Below, piece after piece: positions 21,708 to 34,735 of a stretch of 64,000 bases of DNA (position 1 is the first letter of the stretch; each line of letters opens with the position of its first letter). The notes beneath the pieces were generated by a model. It made no database searches and was not told where the DNA came from. It saw only the letters and a list, made by a program, of their open reading frames with translations. The position numbers were made by a program, and so were the translations under genes. Origin of the DNA: Conus ventricosus (lineage: Eukaryota; Mollusca; Gastropoda; Neogastropoda; Conidae); NCBI GenBank assembly GCA_018398815.1, contig CM031601.1, forward strand, positions 30,053,831 through 30,117,830. The letters run 5' to 3'.

Positions 21708-22112
21708 GGCCGATCTTTCCGAAAATGTGTATGTTCATTATGGGTCACAGATGATGCCCGATGTTTTATTTTTACCGTTATAGCCGTTACTGACGGCTAT
21801 AACAGCGCATAACGGTTTTTCTTCTTTATGGAATATCTCAGAAAGTACGTGGCCGATCTTTCTGAAAATGTGTAGGCATGTTCACTATGGGTCACGGATG
21901 ATGCTCAATTTTTTTTTAACCGTTATGGCCGTTACTAACTGCTATAACGGCTTTTCTTCTTTATAGAATATCTCAGAAAGTACTTGGCCGATCTTTCTGA
22001 AAATTTGTAGGTATGTTCATTATGGGTCACAAATGATGGCCGATGTTTACCAGAATAGCCGTCACTAACGGCTATAACGGCCTAAAACAGTTTTTCCTCA
22101 TTATGGAATATC
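21708..22112 (+). repeat. Three tandem units of about 140 bases with an internal palindrome
   Basis: Units start at 21708, 21851 and 21986 with 'ggccgatctttc'. They share 'tatgttca-tatgggtcac' and 'ttatggaatatctcaga'. Each has an inverted repeat of the form 'cgttatagccgttac...ggctataacg' able to fold into a stem of 9-10 bp. Confidence 0.9.
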
Positions 22113-22247
22113 TCACGCGTATTCAATATAAACTGGGAGTAAGCTTACGTTTATATGCTTTGCATCTTGTTCAGTGTTTGTCTTGTAGGCCTAACCTCTC
22201 TCTGTGTCTCTGCAATGTGTGTGTGAGAGATATGCGACTGCGTTTGC

Positions 22248-22249
<2 letters not shown>

Positions 22250-22293
<44 letters not shown>

Positions 22294-22849
22294 ACGCGTG
22301 CGCACGTGTGTGCGTGTGTGTGTTATGCGCACAGACCTCTTACTGAAAAGAAAGGCGCGTGTGCGGTTGATGTCGCTTGGAAAAAAAAAAAAAACACACA
22401 CACACACACAAAAAAACGAGTCAAACCATTACTGAAACATTACATTCAAGTCACACCACACAGTTTGCCTGCTTCTCTCTCCAGTCCGCTGTCTGTCTGT
22501 CTCTCTCTGTGCCCGCCTGTCTTCCCACCCTACCCGCACAAACACAGAGGGATAGGTCGAGGTTGAATCATTACATGGATTACGCAGGCCAAAGTTAACC
22601 GAAGCCCACGTCGGTCACAGCTGTCAGTCAGTCATGCCCGTCGCTCCTCCCGAAGCATAGGCCGCCGCCAACAGTCCGCCGGAGTCCTCGGTCCTGGGCT
22701 ACCCTCCTAGTTGTTTCCAGGTGTGTTCCATCATCTTGCTGTCTGCCTCAAGGTCCCGTCGCCAGGTGTATAAAACCAAAATTAAAGTGCCCACAGATCA
22801 TACACACGCACATGCACGCACGCGCGCGCATACACACACACACACACAC

Positions 22850-22890
<41 letters not shown>

Positions 22891-23196
22891 ACACATATCC
22901 TGGCACACACACATGGCCCACCGTACCAGCCACCCATGCACACACACTCCGCATATTCGTGCACAACTCGCGCAGACACACGAATACAATGGTTATAGTG
23001 GCATAGATCATGTTAGGTCTGACCAGCGCGTTGGACTAATGCGCGGGTCAGACATCTGCTAAGTCGTATCCATGAGACCCTCTTCTTAAATCCTCTCGTC
23101 TTGGTCATTAATTCATATATCCACCAGCTGTAAATTGTGTGCAGTGTGCTCTCAAAACTTAGCTGATGTTGTGTAGTGTATTATGGATAAGTTCGC

Positions 23197-23232
<36 letters not shown>
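22250..23232. repeat. Cluster of (GT)n and (CA)n microsatellites
   Basis: (GT)n at 22252-22325, (CA)n at 22394-22410 and 22825-22890, and (GT)n at 23200-23232. The sequence between them has no recognised gene. Confidence 0.9.
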
Positions 23233-23234
<2 letters not shown>

Positions 23235-24329
23235 GCTGTCTGCATGTGTGTGAGTGTGTGTTTGTGTTATTTAAAGGACTCTCATTTAACCTGACAATTT
23301 AGCAGTGCTGCCTGAAACCTACGCACAGTTAGGGATTCTAGAAATAACGCATAATTTTCTTGTTACAGTCAACCAGTAACACGCACTGATACACTGTTGT
23401 TAAAAAGAAGAGAAAAAAAAGAAGAAAAAAAGCTAGTTGTGAAGGACATCCATAATTATATTCATATCTGCACATTTATGGATTTCTAAATATACATATT
23501 GTATAATGCTTGTATGTGTACATGTAGACCTACGCACTATATTACCTCGGCAACAACACGCACGCACACAACGAAACGCTGACTGTGCGTTGCCGCTTCA
23601 CACATAAATAACAGACATTAGTTGTTACATAGCCGCGGCCAGCCATCCTGGAAAAAATTGGGTTCAGCCGAATAAGGACGGCAGTCTGGCATCAGTTCAA
23701 CACAATTCTGTTAGTGGGGTCCCATGAACAGTTCTACTCAGGCTGTTCTCACGTCACTCGCAGAATATTTTATGCTTTTATTCTGCAGTAGTCAATCAGC
23801 CCTCTCAAAAATGACTACACCCAAACACCACATTTCTTAGCATTTGGTGACAGTCTTAATTGGAAAAAAAAACACCCAAAAAACTCAGGATTCTGGAAAG
23901 GGCTTTAAACTCTTTTTTCCCCCCTGAAAATCGGCTCAGGTGCGTACGCAGTGGTCGTTTGTAGATGAGGAAAAAAGAAACTGAAATTTTTTGCATTTCA
24001 AATGACGTGTAGTGTAGTTTGGCTGAGTGGGAAACAGTGGCGAAACCAAAACCGAAAGTGAACAATGAAAGTGAAGTGTGGACCGCACCAGACGGGGCAA
24101 AGTCCATTGTACACGACAGCAGCGCTACAGAGCCCATTACAGGCGACGCACGCCGTCTGTAGTTGTAGGCTACATGTGTAGGCCCTATGGCATACTTATC
24201 AACTTTTATGTAAGTATCTGTGTCGTCTGTGCATGACACCAAAGGAGCCACTAAACTATGACTTTGCTAAGTTACAGAATTTCTTTGAATATGGTGCATG
24301 AAACAGCACGGGGCGTGCGGTGCTATCAA

Positions 24330-24330
<1 letters not shown>
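23233..24330. other. Spacer, no recognised feature
   Basis: AT-rich to mixed sequence. The minus-strand open frame at 23856-24251 has no motif or splice support. Confidence 0.45.
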
Positions 24331-24367
<37 letters not shown>

Positions 24368-24696
24368 GATAATTTATTCAAGAAAGGCCACAGCCCCATT
24401 TGAAGGGGGTATTGACATATAACTTATGTAACAGCACATTAATGTACAAGCACATAATAAACAAATTCAAGTCAGATAACTCCTCCTCTTGAAGGATTTA
24501 TACAAATATGAAGCTAGATCACCAACAACATTCTCATTTCTTGACGACAAAAGCAAGACAAGCTAAAAAATGATGGACATCGATAATATTTCAAAGGAAT
24601 ATATTTTTTGTCTTAAATCTGTAGCAAAGGACAAAAAAAGAAAAGAAGTTCGTTCTCTGGGGCAGAGATTGATTCGTCTAAAGTTAAGCGACACCT

Positions 24697-24744
<48 letters not shown>

Positions 24745-25022
24745 ATGGGTGCGTGTGTGTGTGTGCGTGTTGTCACGCGCGTGCGTGCACACACAAATAG
24801 GGCCTACATTGAGAGCTGAGGCAGGCACACAGTCATCCTTGCACCGACATGTATAATTCTGGTGTTTCCATAATTAACATCAGCCACCACACACACACAC
24901 ACACACACACTCACGCGACGCGACGCGGGCACACATGCTCGTAAGCATGCACAATAGACAGACACAGACACACAACTCTCTCTCTGTCTCTCCTCTCTAC
25001 TCACACACACACACACATCACA

Positions 25023-25078
<56 letters not shown>

Positions 25079-25105
25079 ACACACACGAACACACACACAC
25101 ACAGG
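24331..25105. repeat. (AG)n and (CA)n microsatellites around a possible LINE tail
   Basis: (AG)n at 24332-24362 and 24701-24740, (CA)n at 24889-24910 and 25003-25102. After the first (AG)n, 'gataatttattcaagaaaggccacagcc' is the kind of sequence found at LINE 3' ends in invertebrates, but no coding part remains. Confidence 0.7.
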
Positions 25106-27662
25106 CGCGCTGCCTGGTTCGGACCGGGACTGTCATGTGATATCCTGTTCCTTACCCTCCCCACCAATGGCGACGCAGATCTCAATGCTTCACGCCACTG
25201 ACATAGAAGGCAGAGAAAGGAATATAAAAAAATAGAAGAAATGAAGGGTGGGGATCATCGGGTGACCGGGGCTGTGTGTGAGCGTTACTGAGTGCACGTC
25301 TTTGCAGTCGACGTGTTTGATGAATCAGGATTCAAACGGAGAGTGAACAAAATAAAAATAAAAATAAAGCGCATGACAGGCAGGGTTGCCTCATGACCAC
25401 TTTGTGTCGGGCTCGTTGCCATGGCGGTACAGGGGCTTTGAAAAGACAGATCTGAATGCGGCTGTGTACGCAGGCGGTCGAGTGAGCAGCGCGTGAATAA
25501 TAATGCCGCTGACAGGAATACGTATCACCACATGAGACAACTTCACTACACGAACGAGCGAAACCAACAAAATGCCCCGTGTGAATTAAAGGTCTTTTCA
25601 GTGTTGGGGCAGTCTCGCCCAGGTGTGACGGGTACACGGGTTTGGGTTTATAACCGGGTGAAGAACGACGCCTGCGTACATTTAGGAGTATACTTGTTTT
25701 TATGTTAGCTTCGATCATTTCCGCCTGTTCGCTTTGTTTTTCTCTGGCTGTATCTATCTTTGCTATTTATGCCCGCACCCCAGTATCCCCCCCCCCCCCC
25801 CCCCCACCCCCGTGCTCTCTTTTTGTCTCTCACATTATCCATGGCCACCTCTGTGTGTGTGTGTGTGTGTGTGTGGTGCGGTTGTTGTTGCGTGTGTGTG
25901 TGCACGCGCGCTTTCCACACTCCTGTGTATGCACACACGCGCGCGCGCTACCACGCACACATACTATATATACCTTCAAACACTAGGCCAATTCTCGTCG
26001 CTTTTTTTCGCTCTCACTTTTCTGACAAGTGGAACTTCTCAACGTTCTTAAGCATATTGGCTGATGTTACTGCTTTGGTTTGCTGCTTTAAGCTTGTCAG
26101 GCTAATGACATAGCAAACACAAGCACATCAAAATGTTTTATGCTCGCATAAATATGCGGGGATTGTCTTCAGTTTGTGAGCTCCTAGATTAACTATCAGT
26201 CTCTAATCCGAATCAGTTGGCTGCCATGTGGCAGGGTAATCAAACGGTCCACGTCAATGTTCACCCCCTGAAGCATTTGTACATAGTGTCAAGTACTTCG
26301 CTGTTGGATGATCCCTGATCTTTTGCCAGGTAGACAACACAACCAACTGCTTTGGTTTTCCTAACACACACAACACAACAAATCTGCTTTTCGGAAGAGC
26401 AGGTCATGTCTATCATTCTTACTTTGACATAATTACTGACGCGTGACAGTATGTAGGGAACCTGTCTTGTCAATGGCCATGCCAAGGATGGCTACTGAGC
26501 AACTGTTATTTGGAACGTCCAGTCTCGTTTTTGGTGCGGTTTCAGGCGGGCGCGCGCTGCCTTGCGTGGGAAATCAGGTGTTCGGGTTCACGGAAAGATG
26601 TTCGATTAATGGCAGGTCTATAGTACGTTTTGAACAAGGGGAGATGAATAGATTTCTCTCATGTGTAATTGAAATGTTCCTTCAATTCTTGTGCCTTTTA
26701 TTTTAAGCATGAAACTTTTCACTTTACTTAAAAGACGAAATCATCTTTACACTTGCATGCTTTGTACCTAAGTGATCAAATATAGCGAGGATCCACCATC
26801 CCCATGGTGTGAAACTGGCACTGAGACTAATGACTTAGTGATCTGCTTGAGTATAGAACAGTTTTTCAAGGAACGTGAATCAGTATGTGCTTGGAGCTGT
26901 CAAAATTGAAACTAACAAGGAAGCAACAATAACGAAATGGAAACCAATCGTCACAACCATGACAATTAGTCTTAGTAAATACGACTCTAATGCATTACTA
27001 TTATGATCTAGCTGATGGTTGTTCAGTGCAAATGTCGGAAGACACATTTAAAGCCATTTCATTTTGTTTCTGGTGGAAAGTAACTTTGAAATTGTCACCA
27101 GAACGATGCGTCTCCATGTCAAGAGTCCTTCAGCTCCCTTGTTATACTATTTTTCATATTCAGGATCAAAGAAGGTAAGCAAAGAATTTAACGCTTTTTA
27201 ACCCATAATGGCCCTCTATAGCCTACCAACCTGCACCAATCACAAAGTACAAAAAATAATATATCAACAGAAAAAATTCAACTTAATTTACGCTTGACTT
27301 CAGCCCATTTTTTACATTGACACACTCAAGACAATGAATTATAGCAAAAATCTACAACTCGATATGTATTTACCCCAATCTTCCAACTACACTTTTTAAG
27401 GAAGTTTTATTATATATAATATTTCTTGCAGTCATTGAAGAGAAGATGTGAAGTGCTGGAACGGTGAGGAGTAGATCTGGAATGATGTAGTATAGTAGTA
27501 TGATATATATATATATATATATATAAACTGGTGAAGGGGTGGGATGGAGGGAGATCACTGGTGGGGCATTGATTGTAGGGTATGCATTGTGTTAAAACTG
27601 TTTTACGTCAGTCGATACCAGTTTGTCACATATTTAGCAAATGTGTTAACACACCTTTCTTA
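25106..27662. other. Spacer with poly-C and (GT)n, no supported gene
   Basis: Poly-C lies at 25787-25805 and (GT)n at about 25853-25875. There is an (AT)n patch near 27505-27525. Short open frames in this 2.5 kb show no domain or splice context. Confidence 0.45.
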
Positions 27663-28150
27663 TTATACTACTTCTTCTTCTTCCTCTTCCTCCAGTAATA
27701 GAGGCGGGCCGTTTTGACGTAGTAGGCTCTGCGTTGTGGCGTTGTCGCTTTGCGGTGTCCCAGGCTTGGTCGGTGTAAAATGAACTGATTTTAAAACTAT
27801 GTACATGGGTTCATGGGAGGGTTCAGGGGAGACTGGGGTGGCTGCAGGTAGTGGGGACTGCACTCAGGCGGCTCCTGAACGCCTCCAGTGTGGGTGCTGA
27901 CGTGATGGTGGTTGGTAGCTGGTTCCATTCCCTGATGGTGCGGGGGAAAAAGGAGTGGTACAAAACTGGATGGGTAACCCGCTCCTGGTGAATTTTCTGT
28001 GCGCCTCTAGTCGGGTTGTCTGAAGGGCGGTAGAATGGGTGGGGTTGAGGTCTACCAGCCCGTTGTGGATACGGCAGAGCATCATTAGTCTGTTGTGGTG
28101 CCGATGTCGTATATAATACTGTCGCTCATAAAATCGTGTCGCAGCGACAG
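27663..28150 (-). pseudogene. 3' end of a CR1/L2-group LINE (reverse-transcriptase C-terminus)
   Basis: Minus-strand fragments give RLMMLCRIHNGLVDL, then LEAHRKFTRSGLPIQF, then in a shifted frame FFPRTIREWNQLP and PTLEAFRSRL, ending at a stop near 27843. The order 'fy-kI-nGlVdi', 'ffPRTIreWNsLP' and 'tLeaFksrL' is the standard C-terminal signature of CR1/L2/Jockey-type LINE polyproteins. At least one frameshift breaks it. A (GAA)-rich tail at 27663-27695 follows on the minus strand and is probably the element's 3' simple-repeat tail. Confidence 0.8.
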
Positions 28151-28390
28151 TATTTCCCGGGAAATACTGCAACTGGTTCATGAAAAATTATCGCCAAGTG
28201 ACTCAATTTCATAAAAATTGGTAGTGCGACAGGATTTCACGAGAAATGTCCATAAAATCGTGTCGTTGTCAAAAAAAAAAAATCATGTCGCAGCGACAGC
28301 ATTTCATGTTTAAAAAAAAAAATTGCTGCCGTAGAAAAGTTGTCGCTCTGAGACAGCATTTCCTGTTAAATTTTTTTTTTTTAAACGACG
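28119..28390. repeat. Short degenerate repeat with GTCGC/GCGAC palindromes
   Basis: Four imperfect units share 'cataaaatcgtgtcg', 'gtcgcagcgacag' and 'atttcc(t/c)g'. The palindrome 'cagtatttcccgggaaatactg' at 28148-28169 is perfect. Confidence 0.75.
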
Positions 28391-29086
28391 TCGAAGACAT
28401 GTTCAGTCTCTGCCCCAACTCTAACCCCCACCTCCCTCTCTCATGTTTTTACGAATTAGTTGCCCGATTGTCTTTCTGTCTATGATTTTATTTGTGTCTG
28501 CTTGACTGTCGGTCTATCTTTCTGTCTCCATTTGTTTTTCTCGCACATTCTCTCTATGTATCGCCCTCCCTCTATCTGTTTGACTCTCTTTAGTTTCACT
28601 CTGTCCATCAAACTGTCAGTTGGTCTCTGCCTTTGCCCCCCCCCCCCCCCCTGCCTCTCTCTCTCTGGACGTGCAAGCATGTGTGCGTGTTAGAGCGCGA
28701 CGTGTGTGTGTGTGTGTGGACCCTGAAACAACTGCATTCATGCTCAAAAATATTTGTGATTCATTTGTCCACAATCACGCAATCTCTCTCTCTCTTTCTC
28801 TCTCTCCTCTCTCTCTCTCTCTCCCTCCCTCTCTCTCATATTCTCTCTCTCTCTCTCCTCCCCCGTGTCAGCTATCACTTTATATACCCCACCCAATCTG
28901 AACATCTTCTCGTGGGACGATACTCTTTCCCCTAGACAATTGAATAGAACTCTTAAGACTTCTCACCACAAACCCTGCAAGTTACACAATAATCTCTTTG
29001 TAGAAGTGTATGTGCGTGTTCGAATTTGTTTGTGTATGCACCCGCGTGCGCGTTTACGTGTTCCACGTGTGTGGTGTGTGTGTGTG

Positions 29087-29121
<35 letters not shown>

Positions 29122-29127
29122 CGTGCA

Positions 29128-29191
<64 letters not shown>

Positions 29192-29264
29192 ACTACGCAC
29201 ACACACATGTACACATGCATGCGTGGGCACACACGCACACAAACTCGCACACATATATACTGAC
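28391..29264. repeat. Pyrimidine-rich and (GT)n-(GA)n microsatellites
   Basis: Poly-C at 28636-28651, (CT)n at 28780-28858, (GT)n at 29065-29176 and (GA)n at 29177-29191. The (GT)/(CA) block runs up to the end of the Tc1 element at 29265. Confidence 0.9.
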
Positions 29265-30795
29265 TTCCATAAAAAACGCGAAAGCAAAACAAGCTGAAGG
29301 TTAGGGGCGAATTTTATTGGTCACAATTGTACAGAGTGGAAGCGAGAATTCAACGCGATTTGATTCATTACACCGGTAATGTGTGAAAATGTCATCAGCA
29401 ATATGTCTTTGTGTGGAAAATCCAAGGTCACGTGACAAACCAGCTTGAAGTCCTAATACTGTGTGTGGCCACCATTTGCATGGACAACTGCTTGACACCT
29501 GCGGCTCATTGAGTGGACCAGGTGGTTGATGCGTCCCCTTGGCACACCAGCCCACACATGGACGATGGCTGGTGAAGTTGAGCCGCTGTTGCTGGTCGTG
29601 GACGCAGGAGGTCCAACCGTCTGCCAAGTTCAATCCCAAAAATGTTCTGTTGGGTTTAAATCGGGGCTGAGGGCTGGCCAGGGCAGCACATTGACGTTTT
29701 TATGCTGAAGAAATTGCTGGGTGGCCCTGGGTGTGTGTGGTCTTGCATTGTCCTGTTGGAATGTCCCAGTTTGGGTGTTGCACAAAAAAGGAACGACATG
29801 GGGTCTGAGCACCTGGTGGATGTAGCGCTGTGCATTGACACCCTGTCCGCGACCAGTACCAATGTTCTGAAAGAGTGACTGGTCCTATGGCGGGTTAATG
29901 CCAATTGCACCCCATATCATAACGTTCGGGCCTCCCCAGGGGTTCCGCTCTACCACACAGGAGTCAGCATAGCGTTCACCAGGTCGACGCCATATTCTGA
30001 CACGACCGTCAGCCATGTCAATACAAAAACGACTCTCATCTCAGAACAGTATGCGTCCCCACTGCTGCCTTGCGCCAGTTGATTCGGGCTTGTGCCCACT
30101 GCAGCCTGTCCTGCCGGTGTCTTGGTGTCAGTACCGGACCTCTGTGAGGACGCCTACATGCCAGCCCGTTCTCCTGAAGACGCCGCCGCACAGTGTTGAG
30201 GCTGATTCGTTGCTGGAGATTCCAGGCACCTGTCGAGCAGTGTTAGCGGCTGTTTGCCGCCTGTCCCGCAGATGGGTTTGAACAAAATGGCATCCTCTCT
30301 TGGTGTGGTGACCCGAGGACGGCCTGGCCGGGGACGATCATCAGTGGTACCAGTGACTCGCATGCGGTGCTGCAGACGATAGATGGTTGAGATGTGGACG
30401 TTAAAGATGTTGGCGACCTGCCTGGCATCCACACCAGCCTCCAGATGGCCTAGGGCACGATTGCGTTCCTCTGCTCGTAGTCTTGGCATCTCTGTAGCGC
30501 TCAGACGGCAAGTCGTTATCTGAACCTTGTAGTGCGGCTTTATAAAGGCTGCATGCCTGCGTACTTGTCGCTGGTTAACTTTGCTCTGCATGGTGTGCAC
30601 GTGCCTCACATGCAGCAACCAGTTTGCCATTTTTGTTGACCCTGCAATGCCGGGAATGATGTGTTGCTCACACAATTGTTTTCACTGCACGTGAGTCTTG
30701 GACCCAAACAACTTGCCACAATGGTTCAATATTGTATATTCACCCCTTTTCACCCGAAAAATAGCCTTTCAATTTTCGCGTTTTTTATGGAGGGA
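29265..30795 (-). mobile_element. Tc1/mariner transposon, inactive
   Basis: The ends are inverted copies: TTCCATAAAAAACGCGAAA at 29265-29283 and its complement at about 30774-30795, with a transposase gene between them on the minus strand. The element is about 1.53 kb, the usual Tc1 size. The outermost bases have diverged and I could not confirm TA duplications. Confidence 0.9.
29453..30489 (-). pseudogene. Tc1-like DD34E transposase, broken
   Basis: It starts MPRLRAEERNRALGHLEAG, with a helix-turn-helix (VANIFNVHISTIYRLQHR) and the GRPR linker. The catalytic blocks LFSDESRF (first Asp), FQQDNARPHT (second Asp) and SPDLNPTEHFWDE (Glu) follow in order, with 34 residues between the last Asp and Glu, so this is a DD34E enzyme. 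The C-terminus RRCQAV-HANGGHTQY and a stop at 29453-29455 match the family end. A frameshift near 30270, an in-frame TAG near 29890 and further shifts kill it. The family cuts and pastes its element at TA sites. Confidence 0.9.
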
Positions 30796-30799
30796 CACA

Positions 30800-31466
30800 A
30801 ACCGTTGAAGGAGATATGATAGGTCAGAGATGGATGGGGCAGAGAGGATGTCAAAGCCAAGGGAACAAATCATATAATCATCCCCTTAATTATTACATAA
30901 TAGGGTGGTAGGGCTATGCGAATGTCAATATGGATAGTCATGGGAAGACGAGAGACATGAAATTGTATAATAGCCGCACTCTTAAATTATGGATATCCTA
31001 ATTCATTACATGCTACACCCAACTCTTAAAACTCCTTTCCTTCTACCTCAGATGTCTCCGAATTTCTGATTTGGATCTTATTAGAAGAAACAAAAAAGAA
31101 AAAAAATGATGTGTAGTAGTTCCATGGCATTATAGTATACTTATTACAAGTTGCAACTTTTGGACTGCTCATTATAATGGGCCTAAATAGTGTATGACGA
31201 ACAAAGAGAAATAATTATACAATGATATTTGAGAAATTTGGGTTATTAGCTATTTAACCGCTTCGACCTTATTGGAGTATGTGACCTTTTTACTTCTTAA
31301 CTTCGCGGATCACAAAACGAACACATTCTTTGATTTTGGTCAAAAGGAACTTCATCTTTTGAAAATATCGGTTCTGTCTCTTTCGCAAGACTTCAGAGGT
31401 TCAAGATCCAGCTTTGTCAGCATTGTGTGTGTGTGTGTGTGTGTGGGGTGTGTGTGTGTGTGTGCA

Positions 31467-31501
<35 letters not shown>

Positions 31502-31889
31502 TGGCTGAATCATAAAATCACAGATGGCAAAGTATCTTGTTATTTGTGATGATGATGAATAATAAATTCACAAAGGGCTAATTGTGACTCATTTAAAAGG
31601 GTCCTACACAGTTTTCCTTTCTATGAAAGAGTAAGTAAAAATGATTAATGTAGAGAGATCTACTCACTCTTTTAAAAGTAAGCAGAAATGGACCCTTGTC
31701 ACAACCAACTAGGCTGCAATAAATAATCATCAATGAAAGATGTTTTTAGCCTTCAGTTAGAAGTAATGTGTCTTGTCCAGAAATGTGGGACCTACTTGAA
31801 AGGTTTGTTACTTTCGTTTGTTACTCTGTAAGGAAAGATTTGGTTAATGCGGCCAGTAGATAAATTGGGCTGTGCTAATTTGATAAAAC
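30800..31889. other. Spacer with (GT)n
   Basis: AT-rich. (GT)n-(GCGT)n lies at 31424-31502. No genes are supported. Confidence 0.5.
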
Positions 31890-31901
31890 ATGATGAGATA
31901 A

Positions 31902-32578
31902 AATTTCAAAATGGAGTGACTGAAGGCGCGAACGAAGCAAGATTAGGAATAGAGTTTTAGAACTTACCGCCAATGACATTGACAAACAAGCACAAGACAA
32001 GACATGATGCATTTCAACCACTTGGGTCTTCATCAGACGAAAAAATAAATCACATTTAACATGTGGGACAGTACAAACTACGAAAAACGAAAAAAGAAAA
32101 TGAAAAATGACTCATCCGTTATTGTCCATGAAGGCGGAAATGACATGAGGCCAGGGGGATTATGGGAGAGGAAACGGAGGGGGGGGGGGGGGGGGGGTTG
32201 CGTCAGGGGAGGTGGTGTGGTGGTGTATGATAGGGTTGTGGGGTTCTAGTTATTGGGATGGTGTGATATCTTGGTGATGGTGTGGTAATGGGTGGGATTA
32301 GATAATAATAGAGAGAAAAAAAAAAAAAAGAGAGAAGAAAAGGTGTGTGTGTGGGCACACTACACCCCAAGGCATCAATATCCAACTATAACCAAACACA
32401 CATACCCACCTCTTCCACATCAGTTGGCAATATCCCCTACCAACACACACACATACACACACACATACACACACACTTACATACACCACCACCACATCCC
32501 CTTCACTCACTTCATACAGTAGTTACAGCACCCTCCATCTATTTAATCTTAATTTTGTTTTATCCTTCCCTTAAATCC

Positions 32579-32609
<31 letters not shown>

Positions 32610-32745
32610 ACCTTTCTTCTCTTTTTTTTTTTTTTCTCATTATATCTATCCCACCATTACCACAACCATCACAAAGATATCACACCATCCCAATAAACTA
32701 GACACACAACCCTATCATATCACACACACACACCTCCCCTGACGC

Positions 32746-32785
<40 letters not shown>

Positions 32786-33017
32786 TTCCTCTTCCATAAT
32801 CCCCCTGGCCTCATGTCATTTCCGCCTTCATGGACATAACGGATGAATCATTTTTCATTCTTCTTTTTCGTTTTTCGTAGTTTGTACTGTCCCACATGTT
32901 AAATGTGATTTATTTTTTCGCCTGATGAAGACCCAAGTGGTTGAAATGCATCGTGTCTTGTCTTGTGCTTTGTTTGTCAATGTCATTGGCGGTAAGTTCT
33001 AAAACTATTCCTAATCT
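31902..33017. mobile_element. Foldback element 3: 1.1-kb inverted repeat with 12-bp duplication
   Basis: The left arm (31940-about 32345) and right arm (about 32605-33017) are reverse complements over about 400 bases, including the outer words 'agattaggaat'/'cctaatct', a hammerhead-like motif, 'gacatgaggccaggggg' and matching poly-G/poly-C tracts. The 260-base spacer is rich in CA. ATGATGAGATAA occurs at 31890-31901 and 33018-33029, a good candidate for a 12-bp target duplication. The right arm has CTGATGA, stem GACC/GGTT and GAAA at 32922-32946; the left arm has the same on the minus strand at about 32011-32035. No protein is encoded. Placement in the Penelope-like group is an inference. Confidence 0.8.
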
Positions 33018-33029
33018 ATGATGAGATAA

Positions 33030-33472
33030 GTTCAGATCTTTTGTGTTGTACATTGTCAGCATGCATAACTTCCTCTGCTAGAAAACCATGGCTGGTCGTG
33101 GAAAGGATACCAACAGTAAGCATTAGAAACATTTTGTACTAATTCTTTACCTCTATGGTTCTGTTTAATCAAAGACATGGCTAAAATAATAGGAATTGTT
33201 TGCTTTCTGTTTCAACGAATTCTAACATATTATAAACGCCCTTGAAACAAAAATCAGAGTAATGTTTTGATGTGCTGTCATTGTAGAGGATTTTTAGTGA
33301 CCATGGTCAAAATGGATAAGATGAACTCCCCTGATGGGCTAAGTTGGGCCAGTAGCTCAATTAAGCCTACCGTGATCAGTTTATACCCACTTCATCAGAA
33401 GTTGATAGCGGTTGTTTTTTTCAGTGATCAGTAGTTACTGATAGAGCCTGATTGTGTGTATGTGTATGGTGT

Positions 33473-33537
<65 letters not shown>

Positions 33538-33794
33538 ACGTGCGCGCGGTGAGCGTGTGTGGCATCCACTTGTTAAGAAGAAACATATCCAAATATTGAC
33601 GGTGCTTTGAATGGTTTTTTTTTTTTTTTGTAACATTAATTCGTTGCTTTTTAAAAGAAGCTGTCACCGATCGGCGGTACTAAACCAGCACGTCCATGTG
33701 TTTAGAGTGGTGGTGGTTCAAGATAGAGAGCGTGTGCGCGTATGCGTGCGAGCGTGCTGTGGTGTGTGTGTGTGTGTGTGTGTGTGTGGTGTCA

Positions 33795-33830
<36 letters not shown>

Positions 33831-33859
33831 TTTGCGCGCGCGCGTGCGTGTGTAAGGTT
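33030..33859. repeat. Spacer and (GT)n microsatellites
   Basis: 33030-33470 has no recognised feature. (GT)n occupies 33476-33534 and 33763-33845. Confidence 0.7.
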
Positions 33860-34735
33860 GAGATTTTAGTTAGGTGAAGGTTAGGCCAAGTTCCTCGGGG
33901 TTAGGTTGGAAGGTTAGACTAGGTAGGGGGGGCTGGGGAAGTAGGACATATTTTTGAATTCCAGTCTTCACTTATTGAAGGAGTGGAAGCGGGAGGTTGG
34001 TTTCTTTTCCGACTGTTACCCTTTTGTTACTTTGGTTCTACACCAGAGAAGGCGGGGCAGGATATCGGCTGTTGTTGTGTTGTCAAGTCAGTGAGTTGTA
34101 GTAAATTGTCGTGTTGTTGCACGAGCAACAACTAGTCCGTTGGTCAGGTGTGTCAGCTCTGCGGAGGGATACACTGTTCTGACCAATGGTTGCGTTGTGT
34201 TGTGAGTGGAGTTCGCTTGATTCTGACCAGGGCGGAATGCGTTGGGGTAGCTGCACTTCGGTCCCTGGTGTTCGTTGGAGTGGACGTGCTCCTTGTAAGT
34301 GCGGCGGCAGTGCCGTTCGTTCTGCTGAGTGAGTGACGTCGAGTCCTAGTGAGGCCAGATCCTCGTCGGGTTTGGTGTGCCCTTGGCCTGTGCCGATGTT
34401 CTGTGTCGTCTTCGTTGGCAGCCACTTTCAACTGGTGTGGTTGATCGCCTGTCTGTCCAGGTTGGTGATCTGTTATGTTCGTGGTGTTGTGGTTCGTCGT
34501 GTTGTCTTGCATTATGGTGAGTTGTACTGTGGTTGTCTCATGTTGTGATTAGTTGGTATTGTGTTCGTTGCGTATACTGGTTGTCTGGTATGATTCGTCT
34601 TGGTTTCGTGGTTGAAGTTGTTGTCAGCCGGTTTGTGTTGTCACCTTCTGTATATTTTGTAAGTAGTGTACATAGTGGTTCCTGAGTTCGATTGTCACGG
34701 GGCAGTTTGGCTAGACAACTTGGGTTCGATATAAC
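33860..34735. other. G/T-skewed flank left of LTR element A
   Basis: The plus strand is strongly G+T rich, with many 'gttgtg', 'gttagg' and 'tggttg' words and few C or A runs. The same skew continues to the right of the element (45226-47640), so element A inserted into one longer skewed sequence. It could be an older, unrecognised element or a non-coding transcript region. Confidence 0.5.

Noticed and set aside
33860..34735. LTR of a third element
   Set aside because: I could not find a matching second copy, terminal TG...CA pair or primer site in the right-hand flank.
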